Program-made: the position numbers and the translations under genes
From: Pilibacter termitis
Lineage (GTDB): Bacteria > Bacillota > Bacilli > Lactobacillales > Streptococcaceae
Reading direction: 5' to 3'
NCBI RefSeq assembly: GCF_900167335.1
Contig: NZ_FUXI01000007.1
Span: forward strand, 1 to 64,000
DNA: 64,000 bases
In this document: one piece after another, positions 7,946 through 17,254 of the stretch
Position numbering within the stretch: the stretch's first letter is position 1
Layout of the letters: each line of letters begins with the position of its first letter
The notes under the pieces: generated by a model
The model's input: the letters and a program-made list of their open reading frames with translations, nothing else
Database searches by the model: none
Told to the model about the DNA's origin: nothing

Positions 7946-8788
7946 ATGAAACTATATATATCATGCGATATTGAGGGATTAGCAGGAATTGCGAATTTTG
8001 ATATGGAGAAAGACGATCACGAGCGTTTTTTAGATTTATACCACGCCCATGTTCAATGGGTGATAGAGGGGATTCAACAAAGCGAGAAAAATCAAGAGAT
8101 TACAACGATTACGATTTCTGATTCTCATGCAAGAGGAGTGAATTTGAGTTTGCCACGTCTTTGCGAAATGGACGAGAGAGTAGAGCTTATTAGCGGGTTT
8201 CCTCGAATGGACTATATGATGACAGGTTTAGATGAATCCTATGACATGGTCATTTTTCTAGGGTATCACGCAGGAATTGGCAAAAAGTATGGAAGTATGG
8301 ACCATGGGTATAGTGCAAGTGTTGCGTATTCTTTAGAGATAAATGGAAAATACATGAATGAAACAACTATTAATGCTGCATTTGCAAGTGAATTAGGTGT
8401 GCCAGTTGCCTTAATCATTGGCGAAAGCGGGCTAAAAGAACAGCTTTTTGATGAAAAAATGTTTCCATATGTTGATTATGTATCGACAAAGCAATCACTT
8501 GGACGATATAGCGTAAAAAACAAACCGCTACAACAAGTAAGAGAAGAAATAATTGCCCAGACAAAAGCGACTTTGGCTAAGGAAGTTTCACAACTCAAGA
8601 AATACACGCTCACCACACCGTTAGAAGTGAAATTGCAATGCTACACAACAGCACAAGCGGATAGATTAGAGATGCTTTCGACGATAGATCGAATAGACGG
8701 GCGAAGTGTCTCTTTTACAGGCGAGAGTATGAAAAATGTTATGAATGACATTGTAGCACTTGTAGGATTAGCGGGAACGGTGCATTAA
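7946..8788 (+). CDS. dppA: D-aminopeptidase, DppA/M55 family
   Basis: 280 residues, close to the family norm. Zn ligands of B. subtilis DppA are recognisable: Asp8 and Glu10 in CDIEG, His61 in DSHARG, His108 in GYHAG, and an acidic residue near 139. Family members release D-amino acids from short peptides and form decameric rings with a central pore. ATG at 7946 follows AAGGAG. It is linked to an oligopeptide-binding protein, an M42 peptidase and a MurR/RpiR regulator, so scavenging of D-Ala-containing wall peptides is the likeliest role (inference). Two family B repeats occupy the leader, and a family A hairpin begins at its stop codon. Confidence 0.93.
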   Translation: MKLYISCDIEGLAGIANFDMEKDDHERFLDLYHAHVQWVIEGIQQSEKNQEITTITISDSHARGVNLSLPRLCEMDERVELISGFPRMDYMMTGLDESYDMVIFLGYHAGIGKKYGSMDHGYSASVAYSLEINGKYMNETTINAAFASELGVPVALIIGESGLKEQLFDEKMFPYVDYVSTKQSLGRYSVKNKPLQQVREEIIAQTKATLAKEVSQLKKYTLTTPLEVKLQCYTTAQADRLEMLSTIDRIDGRSVSFTGESMKNVMNDIVALVGLAGTVH

Positions 8789-8862
8789 GGGGAACTCTAA
8801 AAACTCACGCTTACCCAAAATTGCTAATTTTGGCTTAACTGGAGTTTTTAGCTCCCTTTAAG
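8786..8862. repeat. family A short hairpin element
   Basis: Two family A ends face each other (GGGGAACTCTAAAAACTC and GGAGTTTTTAGCTCCC) over a 30-bp centre, with no long core. The dppA stop codon TAA is part of the element's outer TTAAGGG. Confidence 0.7.
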
Positions 8863-8863
8863 C

Positions 8864-8905
8864 AAATACCAGAGATAAGCACATTCGCTTACCTCTGGTA
8901 TTTTT
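8864..8905. terminator. bidirectional terminator between dppA and the frameshifted gene
   Basis: AAATACCAGAG(A)TAAGC pairs with GCTTA(C)CTCTGGTATTT around ACATTC, followed by T-rich sequence. It is directly next to the reconstructed stop codon of the minus-strand gene at 8904. Confidence 0.85.
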
Positions 8906-9388
8906 ATCTTGGTGTAGAATTTGTCGTCGAATAACTTGTAGTGGTTCGTTTGTCTTTTTCACGTTTGGCAACACTTGCTTTGATTTGGTCTAAAAGCTGT
9001 GAAAAGTCCTTGTTGAATGTTTCAATAACATGATTTACTAGTTCCCCAAATTTTTCATCAAAGAAATAACGGGAGTCGTATCGTTGGATTTAAATTCCAA
9101 AGACTTTAAGAACACTGCATTTTCGGCTAAATTGTTGTTCCAAAGTCGTTTTTCTAACCCCGGGAGGAAAATCATAAGGGTGTAGCCCATTTTTATTAAT
9201 TCGTTGATGTTTCCTTCTGTACTATCCAAATCAACTGTCCACTCGAGATTGTCTTGAAGAATATCTTTTTGTAACTTTTTCAAATATTTCTCTACATTTC
9301 CATCAAACCGAAAAGTTGATTGTGGTGACATCATAAGAAGTGGTTCAGCATAATAGATTATTACGGCTTTGTTCATTTTTATAATCAT
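8904..9388 (-). pseudogene. frameshifted small gene of unknown function
   Basis: The upstream part (9388 to 9038) encodes 116 residues and then hits a stop. A different frame is open from the same area down to a stop at 8904 and encodes a coherent, charged, helical tail (about 58 residues, beginning Tyr-Asp-Ser-Arg-Tyr-Phe-Phe and ending Asn-Ser-Thr-Pro-Arg). One missing base near 9081-9090 (GAT-ACGAC) would join them into a protein of about 160 residues. The terminator stem begins exactly at the reconstructed stop, which supports 8904 as the original end. No family recognised. A recent mutation and a sequencing error are both possible. ATG 9388 sits against AAAGGA, so ATG 9376 may be the true start. 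Confidence 0.7.
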
Positions 9389-9518
9389 TCCTTTCGCTCC
9401 GAAAAAGGCACAACACCGTATGAAAACGGTCTTCTTGAACGGTTTTTTTTCTTTTCTTTGTTATAAAATCTATTTAGAAGAAGTCTGCATACACTACAAA
9501 TCACGGGGAGGTGAATAA

Positions 9519-9605
9519 GTGCGAAGAATCACTTTTCTTTTCTTGTATGTTTATATGTGTCGCTCGACTTTTCAAGTGCAACTAACTGTGGTAATGAACA
9601 CGTAA
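9519..9605 (+). CDS. possible 28-residue peptide, low support
   Basis: GTG at 9519 follows a strong GGGGAGGTG site at 9505-9513, and an A/T-rich TATAAAAT lies some 50 bases upstream. The predicted peptide is hydrophobic at its start (Thr-Phe-Leu-Phe-Leu-Tyr-Val-Tyr) and basic at the N-terminus. It is the only thing of note in the 278-bp gap between the frameshifted gene and mntH. It could be a small membrane peptide or a chance ORF. Confidence 0.3.
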   Translation: MRRITFLFLYVYMCRSTFQVQLTVVMNT

Positions 9606-9666
9606 ACTTATCTTTGGATAAACGACTCGTTTGTGTAGGTCTGGCAGTTAAGGTGCTGTACTTCTT

Positions 9667-11022
9667 CTAAAACAACGTTGCAAGTGTCTCATAGACGAGA
9701 CGGATATTCAATAAGGTCAAGACAATGGTAATCACCCAACTTAAAACACTTACCCATTTACTATTGACAAATCTTCCCATGAGCTTTTTGTCGCTTGTAT
9801 AGATTGTCAATGGAATCATGGAAATAGGCAGAGCGATAGAAAGAAAGACTTGAGAATAAAGCAACAAACTTTCTACGGCACTTTCTTTTCCACCGTAAAG
9901 GATAACGCAGATGATAACTGGTGTTACAGCAAGTCCACGTGTTACCACACGACGTAGCCAGAGTGGCATTTTCAAGTGTAAAAATCCTTCCATAACGACT
10001 TCCCCAGTCAATGTGCCGGTAATCGTTGAATTTTGCCCACTAGCGAGTAAGGCAATGGCAAACAATACGGAGAGTACGGGACTAGCGATAGCTCCGACAA
10101 TTTTATCGTTTGAAAGGGCGTTGTATAAATCGACAAATCGCCCGAGAGAATCGCCATGACCAAAAAACATAGAGGCACCTAAAATCAAGAGTAAACTATT
10201 GATAACAAATGCACCAGCAAGTTGGATATTGCTATCAATTCCTGCAAAACGTACTGCACGAGCGACTTCTTCTTCATTTGTGTAATCAATTTTCCTCGTT
10301 TGTGAAATGGCGGAGTGTAAATAAAGATTATGTGGCATAACGGTTGCCCCGACAATTCCGAGTGCAACGGTTAGCATAGAGCCGTTTGTTACAACTTTTG
10401 TTTGTGGCACATATCCTTTTACAACACTTGCCCAATTGGGATTGCTGAGTAGCACTTCGTAGGCGAATACAATCAAAATGACTGCGATGAGTGTGACCAC
10501 AATTGCCTCCACTTTTCTAAAACCTAGTTTTTGTAAAAGTAATAAGAGCATGACGTCAAATACTGTAATAATCACACCAAGGAGCAATGGAATGTGAAAG
10601 AGTAACTCAAGAGCCACCGCACTTCCGATAATTTCGGCAATATCCGTTGCCATAATTGCCAATTCCGTTGTCACCCAGAGTGTTATACCGAGTTTTTTTC
10701 CTGTATGGTGGCGAGTGGCTTGTGCCAAGTCCATGCGAGTAACAATGCCAAGTTTTGCTGCCATATATTGCAATAGCATGGCAATAAGAGAACTTAGTAA
10801 AATAAAAGAAAGCAATGTATATTCAAATCGACTTCCACCTTCGATAGAGGTAATCCAGTTTCCGGGGTCCATATATCCAACTGCTACCAACGCACCGGGT
10901 CCTGAAAAGGCGAAAAGCGTCCGCCAAAAACCAGCATTTTTCGGCACATCAACGGTAGCATTTACTTCTTCTAAACTAGGACCGTTCGCATATTTCAACA
11001 TTTGTTCATGTTTTTCTTCCAT
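9667..11022 (-). CDS. mntH: Nramp-family Mn2+/H+ symporter
   Basis: About 451 residues from ATG 11022 (AGAAGGG upstream). A longer frame exists only because it reads through upstream repeats and should be ignored. Signature motifs are MDPGNW near residue 50, whose Asp and Asn coordinate the metal, and [11 protein letters not shown] near 220, which supplies the TM6 Met and His. About 11 membrane segments. It imports Mn2+ and possibly Fe2+ with protons. An EfaR/MntR-type palindrome overlaps its promoter (11124-11137), so repression by manganese-loaded regulator is likely. It is a monocistronic unit, divergent from a large family B array. Confidence 0.95.
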   Translation of the reverse strand: MEEKHEQMLKYANGPSLEEVNATVDVPKNAGFWRTLFAFSGPGALVAVGYMDPGNWITSIEGGSRFEYTLLSFILLSSLIAMLLQYMAAKLGIVTRMDLAQATRHHTGKKLGITLWVTTELAIMATDIAEIIGSAVALELLFHIPLLLGVIITVFDVMLLLLLQKLGFRKVEAIVVTLIAVILIVFAYEVLLSNPNWASVVKGYVPQTKVVTNGSMLTVALGIVGATVMPHNLYLHSAISQTRKIDYTNEEEVARAVRFAGIDSNIQLAGAFVINSLLLILGASMFFGHGDSLGRFVDLYNALSNDKIVGAIASPVLSVLFAIALLASGQNSTITGTLTGEVVMEGFLHLKMPLWLRRVVTRGLAVTPVIICVILYGGKESAVESLLLYSQVFLSIALPISMIPLTIYTSDKKLMGRFVNSKWVSVLSWVITIVLTLLNIRLVYETLATLF

Positions 11023-11086
11023 TTGAACCCTTCTTTCTTTATGTAAATTTACTGAATCATTTATTTTTAGAAAATCCCATAGTTGC

Positions 11087-11137
11087 ATTATATAAGAAAT
11101 TAAAGCAGTTGTAAACAAAAAAGTTAGGCGAACCGAA
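11087..11137 (-). promoter_or_regulatory. mntH promoter with DtxR/EfaR-like operator
   Basis: On the minus strand: -35 TTTACA (11115-11110), 17-bp spacer, -10 TATAAT (11092-11087). Directly upstream of the -35, at 11124-11137, is TTAGGCGAACCGAA, a near-palindrome fitting the TTAGG-N4-CCTAA form bound by EfaR and other DtxR-family metal regulators. Confidence 0.75.
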
Positions 11138-11161
11138 AAAATAAGTAACGGTTTCAAAGGG

Positions 11162-11645
11162 GAGAAAAACGAAGAGGGGTGTTTTGAAGTTTGCAACAGT
11201 GAGCCGTGTCGTTTATTTAATCGCAACGTTAGTTGCGATCGACACTGCGAACAGTTGCCAAACTTCAGCCCCTCGTAGTTAGACAAAGAAAAACGAAGAG
11301 GGGCGTTCAGGAGTTTGTCGCAGTGAGCCATACCATTTACTTGCCTGAAGCAGAGCTTCAGGTGGCATTGCGAACAGCGACCCAACTCCTGCCCCTCGCA
11401 GTTAGACAAAGAAAAGCTACGAGGGGCGTTTTGAAGTCTGCAACAGCGAACCATGTCGTTTATTTACTTGAAGCAAAGCTTCAAGCGACACTGCGAACAG
11501 TTGCCAAACTTCAGCCCCTCGTAGCTAGACAAAGAAAAACGAAGAGGGGCGTTCAGGAGTTTGTCGCAGTGAACTATGTCGTCCATTTACTTGCAACGTC
11601 AGTTTCAAGCGACATTGCGAACAGTTGCCAGTCATAGCTAGACAA
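11162..11645 (+). repeat. family B array, four tandem copies
   Basis: Copies at 11162-11285, 11288-11409, 11411-11532 and 11534-11645, alternating TGAAG-type and CAGGAG-type second stems. The third has a perfect 12-bp outer stem (GCTACGAGGGGC/GCCCCTCGTAGC). The fourth joins a CAGGAG-type 5' half to a truncated 3' half of the other type. The array fills most of the 800 bp between mntH and glmU. Confidence 0.9.
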
Positions 11646-11822
11646 GAAGAAAACTTGCAATTTGAAAGAAGTTTGAGTTTTTATAGTTCTACACATTATT
11701 ACTGTCTCCATTGAAAAATGATAAAGACACTTTCTCCTCCAGTTGTTCTTTCTTTCTCTCATTTTCAAACTGTGCTAAACTTAACGGAGAAACAAAAAAA
11801 GCAAACAGAAAAGAGTGAAATT

Positions 11823-13199
11823 ATGGAAAATCGGTTTGTAATTATTTTGGCGGCAGGTAAAGGGACACGTATGAAGTCCAAACTTTACAAAGTTTTGCAC
11901 AAAGTGGCAGGAAAAGCTATGGTTGACCATGTGCTAACGCAGGTGGAAAACACACGTCCTGACGAAATCGTGACGATTGTAGGGCATGGAGCGGAGGCTG
12001 TAAAGGCGACACTTGGCGAAAGAAGTAAGTATGCACTTCAAGCAGAACAGCTTGGAACGGGACACGCCGTTTTGCAGGCAAAAGAACTTCTTGCAGGAAA
12101 AAAAGGAACGACTTTGGTTGTCAGCGGAGATACACCGTTATTGACTTGGGAAACACTATCCAATCTTTTTGAATACCATGCAACACGTCAGTCAAGTGCG
12201 ACAATTTTAACTGCAAATGCACCCGATCCATTTGGCTATGGTCGAATTATTCGTGACCATATTGGGATTGTGGAGCGTATTGTGGAGCAAAAAGATGCGA
12301 GTGCAGAAGAAGCACGAGTTACGGAAATCAACACAGGAACGTATGTTTTTGACAATGAACTACTTTTTGATGCTCTTGGGAAAATTGACACGAACAACGC
12401 ACAAGGCGAATATTATTTGACAGATATTATCGAGATTTTGAAAAATGAAGGACAAACGGTTGCGGCTTTCCAAATGGATAATTTTGATGAATCTCTTGGA
12501 GTGAACGATCGCATTGCACTATCGGAGGCAAACCGCATTATGCGTGATAGAATCAACAAATACCATATGGTGCAAGGAGTAACGCTCGTTGATCCTGCGT
12601 CTACTTACATTCAATACGGTGTAAAAATTGGCAGTGATACGATTATTGAGCCAAATGTGCATATCAAAGGGAAAACAGTGATTGGCAGTGACGTGGTTAT
12701 TGGAGCAAACAGTGAAATTGTTGACTCTACGATAGAAGACAATGTGAAAATCAGAAGTTCTGTGATTGAAGAAAGCATTGTCAGAACAGGTGCTGACGTA
12801 GGACCAATGGCACACCTTCGCCCGCTTGCTGAAATTGGCGAAAATGCACACGTTGGCAACTTTGTCGAGGTGAAAAAAGCGACACTTGGCAAGGGAACAA
12901 AAGCAGGACACCTCACCTACATTGGCAACGCTGAAATTGGGAACGAAGTGAACATTGGTGCAGGTGTTATTTTCGTCAATTATGACGGAAAAAATAAATA
13001 CGAATCAAAAGTAGATGATTTTGCATTTATCGGTAGCAATGCCAATATTGTCAGCCCCGTTCACGTTGGAAAAAATGGCTTGGTAACGGCAGGAAGTACG
13101 ATTACAGAAGATGTGGCGGAAGATGCTCTTGCATTTGGACGTGCAAGACAGGTAAATAAAGAAGATAGAGCAAAAAACTACCCTCATTATAAAGGGTAA
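11823..13199 (+). CDS. glmU: bifunctional UDP-N-acetylglucosamine pyrophosphorylase / glucosamine-1-phosphate N-acetyltransferase
   Basis: 458 residues from ATG 11823; the frame is open further upstream but homology starts here. It makes UDP-GlcNAc for peptidoglycan and wall polymers: the C-terminal domain acetylates GlcN-1-P, the N-terminal domain adds UMP. Seen: nucleotide-binding [12 protein letters not shown] at 9-20, uridylyltransferase domain to about 230, then left-handed beta-helix hexapeptide repeats ([21 protein letters not shown]) to the end. The ribosome site is weak (AAAGAG). It is followed by its own terminator. The family B array lies in its upstream region, so the leader may carry hairpins. 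Confidence 0.97.
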   Translation: MENRFVIILAAGKGTRMKSKLYKVLHKVAGKAMVDHVLTQVENTRPDEIVTIVGHGAEAVKATLGERSKYALQAEQLGTGHAVLQAKELLAGKKGTTLVVSGDTPLLTWETLSNLFEYHATRQSSATILTANAPDPFGYGRIIRDHIGIVERIVEQKDASAEEARVTEINTGTYVFDNELLFDALGKIDTNNAQGEYYLTDIIEILKNEGQTVAAFQMDNFDESLGVNDRIALSEANRIMRDRINKYHMVQGVTLVDPASTYIQYGVKIGSDTIIEPNVHIKGKTVIGSDVVIGANSEIVDSTIEDNVKIRSSVIEESIVRTGADVGPMAHLRPLAEIGENAHVGNFVEVKKATLGKGTKAGHLTYIGNAEIGNEVNIGAGVIFVNYDGKNKYESKVDDFAFIGSNANIVSPVHVGKNGLVTAGSTITEDVAEDALAFGRARQVNKEDRAKNYPHYKG

Positions 13200-13201
13200 A
13201 G

Positions 13202-13237
13202 AAAAGGACGATAGCCTTGATTGTTATCGTCCTTTTT
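13202..13237 (+). terminator. glmU terminator
   Basis: AAAGGACGATA pairs with TATCGTCCTTT, followed by T-rich sequence. Confidence 0.85.
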
Positions 13238-13420
13238 GTGCAAAAAAAAAGAACGAAACCATTCGAGCCAATGCTTGCGAACAATCCCGTTGTGTAGTGC
13301 TGTTTACGGACTTTTATCTGAGGGCAACAGGTAAAAACCAATAAAGAGCGACCTGCTAGTAACTATAACAAAAGATGTAGGAAGTTGCAAGGAAAATTTG
13401 AATTTTTTCAGAGAATTTTC

Positions 13421-14281
13421 TTATCCTACGATTTCACGCTTTTCTCCTACCAAAATTAAGACGTCCACTGTAATTTTTTCCAAAGGATGTTTTTGTAATT
13501 CACGCTTTACTTCTTCTGTCACCCCCCACTCAAGTGGCGACATTTCAAGCAAATCAAGCTGATTTTCTTTTGGCAAATCAAACGTATAGCTCACTCTCTC
13601 CATAGCTGCTACATTCATCTCCTGCTGAAATTTGGCAAGCACTTCTGCATTGGAGTAGTGCTGTTTTTGCTCATCGTCAGGATAAAACGCAAGACGTAGC
13701 TCTTCTAAATAATGTTCTTCAGGAATCACTTTGATAAGCACCCCGTCCTCTTTCAACGCTCGTTGAAGTTCTCCGTAGTGTGAGGGAGAGAAAATGTTCA
13801 AAATGCAGTCGAATGCTCCTGTTTCAAAAGGAAGTCTCGTCAAATCCGCTACGCACCAAAGTGTTTCTTCGAGAGCATGATTGGTTGCAAGTTGAATGGC
13901 ATCTTTTGAAATATCAATCCCAAATTTAATCCCTAAATTTTGTAAACAAGCCAGTTTTGCAAGAAAACCGCCCTCGCCAGCACCTGCGTCTAGCACATTG
14001 GCATTTTTCGGTAAAAATTCTGCGAGTTTTTCGAGCATTTTATCATACATTCCACAAGCAATGATTCGTCCACGTGGTGCCAACATTTTCTTTGTGTAAC
14101 CAGTATCCACCGCTTTTTTCAAAAAATACAGCGTTCCTTTTTTGGACAAATCAAATTGATGACGATTCTCACAAATAAGAGAAATCCCACAACCATTCAT
14201 TGTCGTATGGCAAAACGGACAACGGAAAAATGTTTCATTTTTTGCTAAAAATTCACTTGCCAACTCAATTTTTTTCTTCAT
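13421..14281 (-). CDS. 23S rRNA (guanine-N1) methyltransferase, RlmA family
   Basis: 286 residues. The N-terminal zinc finger has C21-x2-C24-x12-C37-x3-H41, the exact RlmA spacing. A Rossmann SAM-binding fold follows with VLDAGAGEGG near residue 97. The family methylates G745 (RlmA-I) or G748 (RlmA-II/TlrB) in helix 35 of 23S rRNA. Gram-positive members are usually the G748 type linked to tylosin-site methylation, but sequence alone does not settle it. ATG 14281 follows AGAGG. It is a single gene on the minus strand, divergent from cutC across a full family A element. Confidence 0.9.
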   Translation of the reverse strand: MKKKIELASEFLAKNETFFRCPFCHTTMNGCGISLICENRHQFDLSKKGTLYFLKKAVDTGYTKKMLAPRGRIIACGMYDKMLEKLAEFLPKNANVLDAGAGEGGFLAKLACLQNLGIKFGIDISKDAIQLATNHALEETLWCVADLTRLPFETGAFDCILNIFSPSHYGELQRALKEDGVLIKVIPEEHYLEELRLAFYPDDEQKQHYSNAEVLAKFQQEMNVAAMERVSYTFDLPKENQLDLLEMSPLEWGVTEEVKRELQKHPLEKITVDVLILVGEKREIVG

Positions 14282-14372
14282 GAAGAACCTCTTTTCTTTT
14301 ATTTTTATGTAAATTATTAACTTCAGTTTACCAAAGACATGGTAAAATAGACAATGAAAATAAATTTAATAA

Positions 14373-14527
14373 GGGCACCTCTAAAAACTCCGCTTAAGAC
14401 TAAATTAGCTAGTTTTTCGATTTTCGAGGAAATCGACGAAAGCTATGTGGTTCATAGGTTGAGGAGATTGACGAAGAAAATCGGAAAACTAGCAATTTAG
14501 GATAAGTGCGAGTTTTTAGAGGTGCCC
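14373..14527. mobile_element. family A element, full length (MITE-like)
   Basis: 155 bp with about 50-bp imperfect terminal inverted repeats starting GGGCACCTCTAAAAACTC, flanked by a 4-bp direct repeat ATAA on both sides. No coding capacity. The right-hand ATAA is immediately followed by the cutC ribosome site. The 20438-20715 element is an inverted copy of the same sequence with an insertion. Confidence 0.85.
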
Positions 14528-14541
14528 ATAAGGAGACAGTC

Positions 14542-15183
14542 ATGATTTTAAAAGAATTTTGTGCAGAAAATTTCACTCGTATTCCACAAGCGATTCGAGC
14601 AGGGGCAAAACGCATTGAGCTTTGTGATAATTTGGCAGTAGGAGGGACAACTCCGTCTATTGCGGTGATTGAGGAGTCGGTCAAATATGCACATGAAAAA
14701 AATGTAAGTGTTTTTGTAATGATTCGTCCACGTGGCGGAAATTTTGTTTACAACGACATTGAAATCAAAATGATGGAAATTGACATCTTAGAGGCGATGA
14801 AACGTGAAGTAGACGGTGTGGTGTTTGGTTTACTAACTCCGGATAATTGGATTGACACAGAAGCACTTGAAACACTCATGCTTGCAGCGAATGGCGTGGA
14901 AGTAACGTTTCACATGGCGTTTGACGAAATTCCAAAAGAACGGCAAAAAGAAGCGATTGATGTGCTTGCAGACTTAGGTGTGAGCCGTATTTTGACACAC
15001 GGAAGTGCATTAGCAAGCGAAATCAATGAAAACTACGAACATTTGCGAGAAATTGTCGATTATGCAAAAGGCAAACTCCATATTCTCATCGGTGGCGGTG
15101 TGCGGTTTGACAATTTTGAGGAAGTCGTTGATAAAACTGGCACAAGAGAGGTACATGGAACGAAGATTGTGGCAATGCAATAG
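14542..15183 (+). CDS. cutC: CutC family protein
   Basis: 213 residues from ATG 14542, preceded by AAGGAG; the upstream extension of the frame lies within the family A element. TIM-barrel CutC protein with typical blocks: AGAKRIELCDNLAVGGTTPS near residue 20, VMIRPRGGNF near 65, VTFHMAFDE near 128, and GGGVR near 185. Historically linked to copper homeostasis; the biochemical activity is still unclear. The full family A element inserted right before its ribosome site, separating the gene from any older promoter. The start of A is about 35 bases after a TAAAAT-like box. Confidence 0.88.
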   Translation: MILKEFCAENFTRIPQAIRAGAKRIELCDNLAVGGTTPSIAVIEESVKYAHEKNVSVFVMIRPRGGNFVYNDIEIKMMEIDILEAMKREVDGVVFGLLTPDNWIDTEALETLMLAANGVEVTFHMAFDEIPKERQKEAIDVLADLGVSRILTHGSALASEINENYEHLREIVDYAKGKLHILIGGGVRFDNFEEVVDKTGTREVHGTKIVAMQ

Positions 15184-15357
15184 AACAAAGCGAGTGGGAA
15201 TATTTTCCTGCTCGTTTTTTATAGTTTGTCTTTCAATAAATCGCTTTATTTCTTTTGACGATTATAGGAAAAGGTGTTATTCTGTTTTTATATTAGAAAA
15301 CGATAAAAAAATTAGAGGTAATATCATTTGCTTCAGAAAGAAATAGAGGGCAAGCAT

Positions 15358-15762
15358 ATGGAGAAAAAACGGTGGGGCATCTATACGCAAGGAATGTTTT
15401 TGCTAGATATGATTATCAAGGATAGCCTTTTTCAAATGTATGAGAACGGACATCTTCAAGAAAATTATTATCGTAAAGCATGGGAATTGGAGCAGTTGGC
15501 AAAACAGCATATTTCTCATTTTTTGCCAAGTCATAAGGAAGGATTGCCGATGATTGAGGCGGAAAAACTCGAGCTTGCCATGCTAGAAAAAGAGGGGGTT
15601 TGCGTTTATTATGCTGAAAAATATTTGGACATTTGCGAACGATTGACCAATGAAACCGCACCACTCGGCAATAGCAATCGTGTTGTTTATCATGAAATGA
15701 TGAGAGAAATTCATGAAAATATGCAGGACGAGGCAAAACGGATTTTGTATTACATGACTTAA
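15358..15762 (+). CDS. hypothetical protein
   Basis: 134 residues from ATG 15358 with AGAGGG seven bases upstream; an earlier in-frame codon at 15328 lacks a ribosome site. Soluble, mainly helical, rich in Glu, Lys and Met, without signal peptide or recognisable domain. The N-terminal half contains a Trp-Gly-Ile-Tyr-Thr-Gln-Gly stretch. Codon use is like its neighbours. It is a stand-alone unit with its own terminator, followed by the Spx-like gene. Function not known. Confidence 0.65.
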   Translation: MEKKRWGIYTQGMFLLDMIIKDSLFQMYENGHLQENYYRKAWELEQLAKQHISHFLPSHKEGLPMIEAEKLELAMLEKEGVCVYYAEKYLDICERLTNETAPLGNSNRVVYHEMMREIHENMQDEAKRILYYMT

Positions 15763-15773
15763 AGAATGTAAAG

Positions 15774-15803
15774 AAAAAAATCTCTATTTTTAGAGATTTT
15801 TTT
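15774..15803 (+). terminator. terminator after 15762
   Basis: AAAAATCTCT pairs with AGAGATTTTT across ATTTTT, then a run of T. Confidence 0.8.
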
Positions 15804-15881
15804 ATCTTAGGGGTATATTTTATCAATGAAAAGTTGTATCATAAAAGAAAGCAAAAAAGATATGAAAAGTGAGGTGAGAGA

Positions 15882-16280
15882 ATGCTGACATTATACTTTT
15901 CTCCAAGCTGTACGAGTTGTCGTAAGGAGAAAGCTTGGTTGAACGAGCATAAGTTGCCGTATAAGGAGCGAAATATTTTCCAAGATCCATTACAAGCAGA
16001 CGAATTAAAGGAATTGCTAATGCTAACGGAAAATGGCACGGAGGATTTGATTTCTGAGAGAAGTAAAGTCTTTCAAAAGCTAGACATGGATTTTGATGAT
16101 TTGTCAATGAGTGAATTATTGAACTTAGTGCAAGAACATCCAAGCCTGCTCAGACGCCCAATGTTGACAGACGGGCAACGCTTGTTAATCGGCTTTAACG
16201 ACGAGGAAATTCGTATGTTTTTGCCAAGAGATTTGAAAAAAATGGAACAAAAAAACGCTCGATTGCGTGCGGGGTTATAA
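15882..16280 (+). CDS. spx: Spx/MgsR-family regulator (ArsC fold)
   Basis: 132 residues. Thioredoxin-like ArsC fold with redox switch C10-T-S-C13, the RRPML segment near 92 and FLPRDLKK at the end of the conserved core. Spx binds the RNA polymerase alpha C-terminal domain and redirects transcription under disulfide stress. ATG 15882 follows GAGGTGAGAG. Lactobacillales often carry several paralogues, so this may be Spx itself or an Spx-like copy. It is transcribed alone. Regulation by ClpXP is known for the family but not visible here. Confidence 0.88.
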   Translation: MLTLYFSPSCTSCRKEKAWLNEHKLPYKERNIFQDPLQADELKELLMLTENGTEDLISERSKVFQKLDMDFDDLSMSELLNLVQEHPSLLRRPMLTDGQRLLIGFNDEEIRMFLPRDLKKMEQKNARLRAGL

Positions 16281-16315
16281 GGGGTTCTTTCGTAGAATCT
16301 CTTTTTTGCCGTAGT

Positions 16316-16338
16316 CTATATTTTTAGAGGTGCCCTTA
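16316..16338 (+). repeat. family A solo end
   Basis: TTTTTAGAGGTGCCCTTAA, identical to the consensus right end, alone in the gap between spx and the FNT gene. Confidence 0.65.
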
Positions 16339-16442
16339 AGATAGAATTTTTTAGTAAAAATATTCGCTCATTATAAAAAAATTGGTTATACTATTATAAG
16401 TGAAAAAATATGGAAGAAGATAAAATTCAGAAAGGAGCAACA

Positions 16443-17240
16443 ATGTTATCACCAGCAGAAATTTTAAAAGTAACCGTTCATCATGGGCGTCATAAGGTTG
16501 ACAAACCTTTTGTGGAAAAGGCGATTTTGGGCTTTATCGGAGGGGCGATGATTAGTCTAGGCTATCTTGCGTATATTCGTGTTGTTAGTTCAATGGCACA
16601 CGAGTGGGGAAGTTTTGCCTCATTTATCGGAGCTTGCGTATTTCCAATCGGACTAATTGTTATTTTAATGGCAGGTGGCGAATTAATCACAGGAAACATG
16701 ATGGCAGTTGCCGCAGCATTTTTTGCTAAACACGTAAAACTAAAAGAACTTTTGTATAATTGGCTTGTGATTACAATTTTTAATGTTATCGGGGCAATTT
16801 TTGTAGCGTATGTATTTGGTCATGTTGTAGGTTTGACGGAAGTTGCTGCTTTTAAAGAAGAAACAATTCTTGTTGCTCAAGCAAAAATTTCAGCCTCACC
16901 ACTTCAAGCGATGATTTCAGGGATTGGGTGTAACTGGTTTGTAGGGCTTGCTTTATGGCTTTGCTACGGAGCAAAAGATGCCACAGGGAAATTTTTAGGA
17001 ACGTGGTTTCCCGTTATGACATTTGTGGCAATTGGTTTTCAGCACAGTGTGGCAAATGCGTTTGTTATCCCTGCTGCCATTTTTGAAGGTGGAGCAACGT
17101 GGGGGCAATTTCTTGCCAACTTTTTCCCTGTCTATCTAGGAAATATTATCGGTGGAGCGATATTTGTTGGTGGATTTTATTACTACGCGTATAGAAACGA
17201 CCCAAAATTGCAAACAGATGAAGAAGCACAAGTAAAATAA
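16443..17240 (+). CDS. formate/nitrite transporter family channel (FocA-like)
   Basis: 265 residues from ATG 16443 (AAAGGAG upstream; in-frame ATG 16410 is not supported by a ribosome site). Six hydrophobic segments with an internal repeat typical of FNT proteins, GGELITGNM near residue 75, CNWFVGLALW near 170, and FQHSVANAF near 200, whose His is the central pore residue of FocA. Pentameric pore for formate, nitrite or hydrosulfide. In a fermentative organism formate from pyruvate formate-lyase is the likely cargo. No pfl gene is in this window. Confidence 0.92.
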   Translation: MLSPAEILKVTVHHGRHKVDKPFVEKAILGFIGGAMISLGYLAYIRVVSSMAHEWGSFASFIGACVFPIGLIVILMAGGELITGNMMAVAAAFFAKHVKLKELLYNWLVITIFNVIGAIFVAYVFGHVVGLTEVAAFKEETILVAQAKISASPLQAMISGIGCNWFVGLALWLCYGAKDATGKFLGTWFPVMTFVAIGFQHSVANAFVIPAAIFEGGATWGQFLANFFPVYLGNIIGGAIFVGGFYYYAYRNDPKLQTDEEAQVK

Positions 17241-17254
17241 GGCTAATCGTATAT

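Noticed and set aside
10185-11454. Long 595-residue frame for the Nramp transporter
   Set aside because: The first 144 residues are translated family B repeats and upstream DNA; ATG 11022 has a ribosome site and matches the family N-terminus, and the promoter lies upstream of it.
11233-11637. 134-residue ORF across 11233-11637, and similar ORFs at 48379-48669, 52015-52338 and 62641-63015
   Set aside because: They read through family B repeats, have repeat-like protein sequence in both directions and lack ribosome sites.
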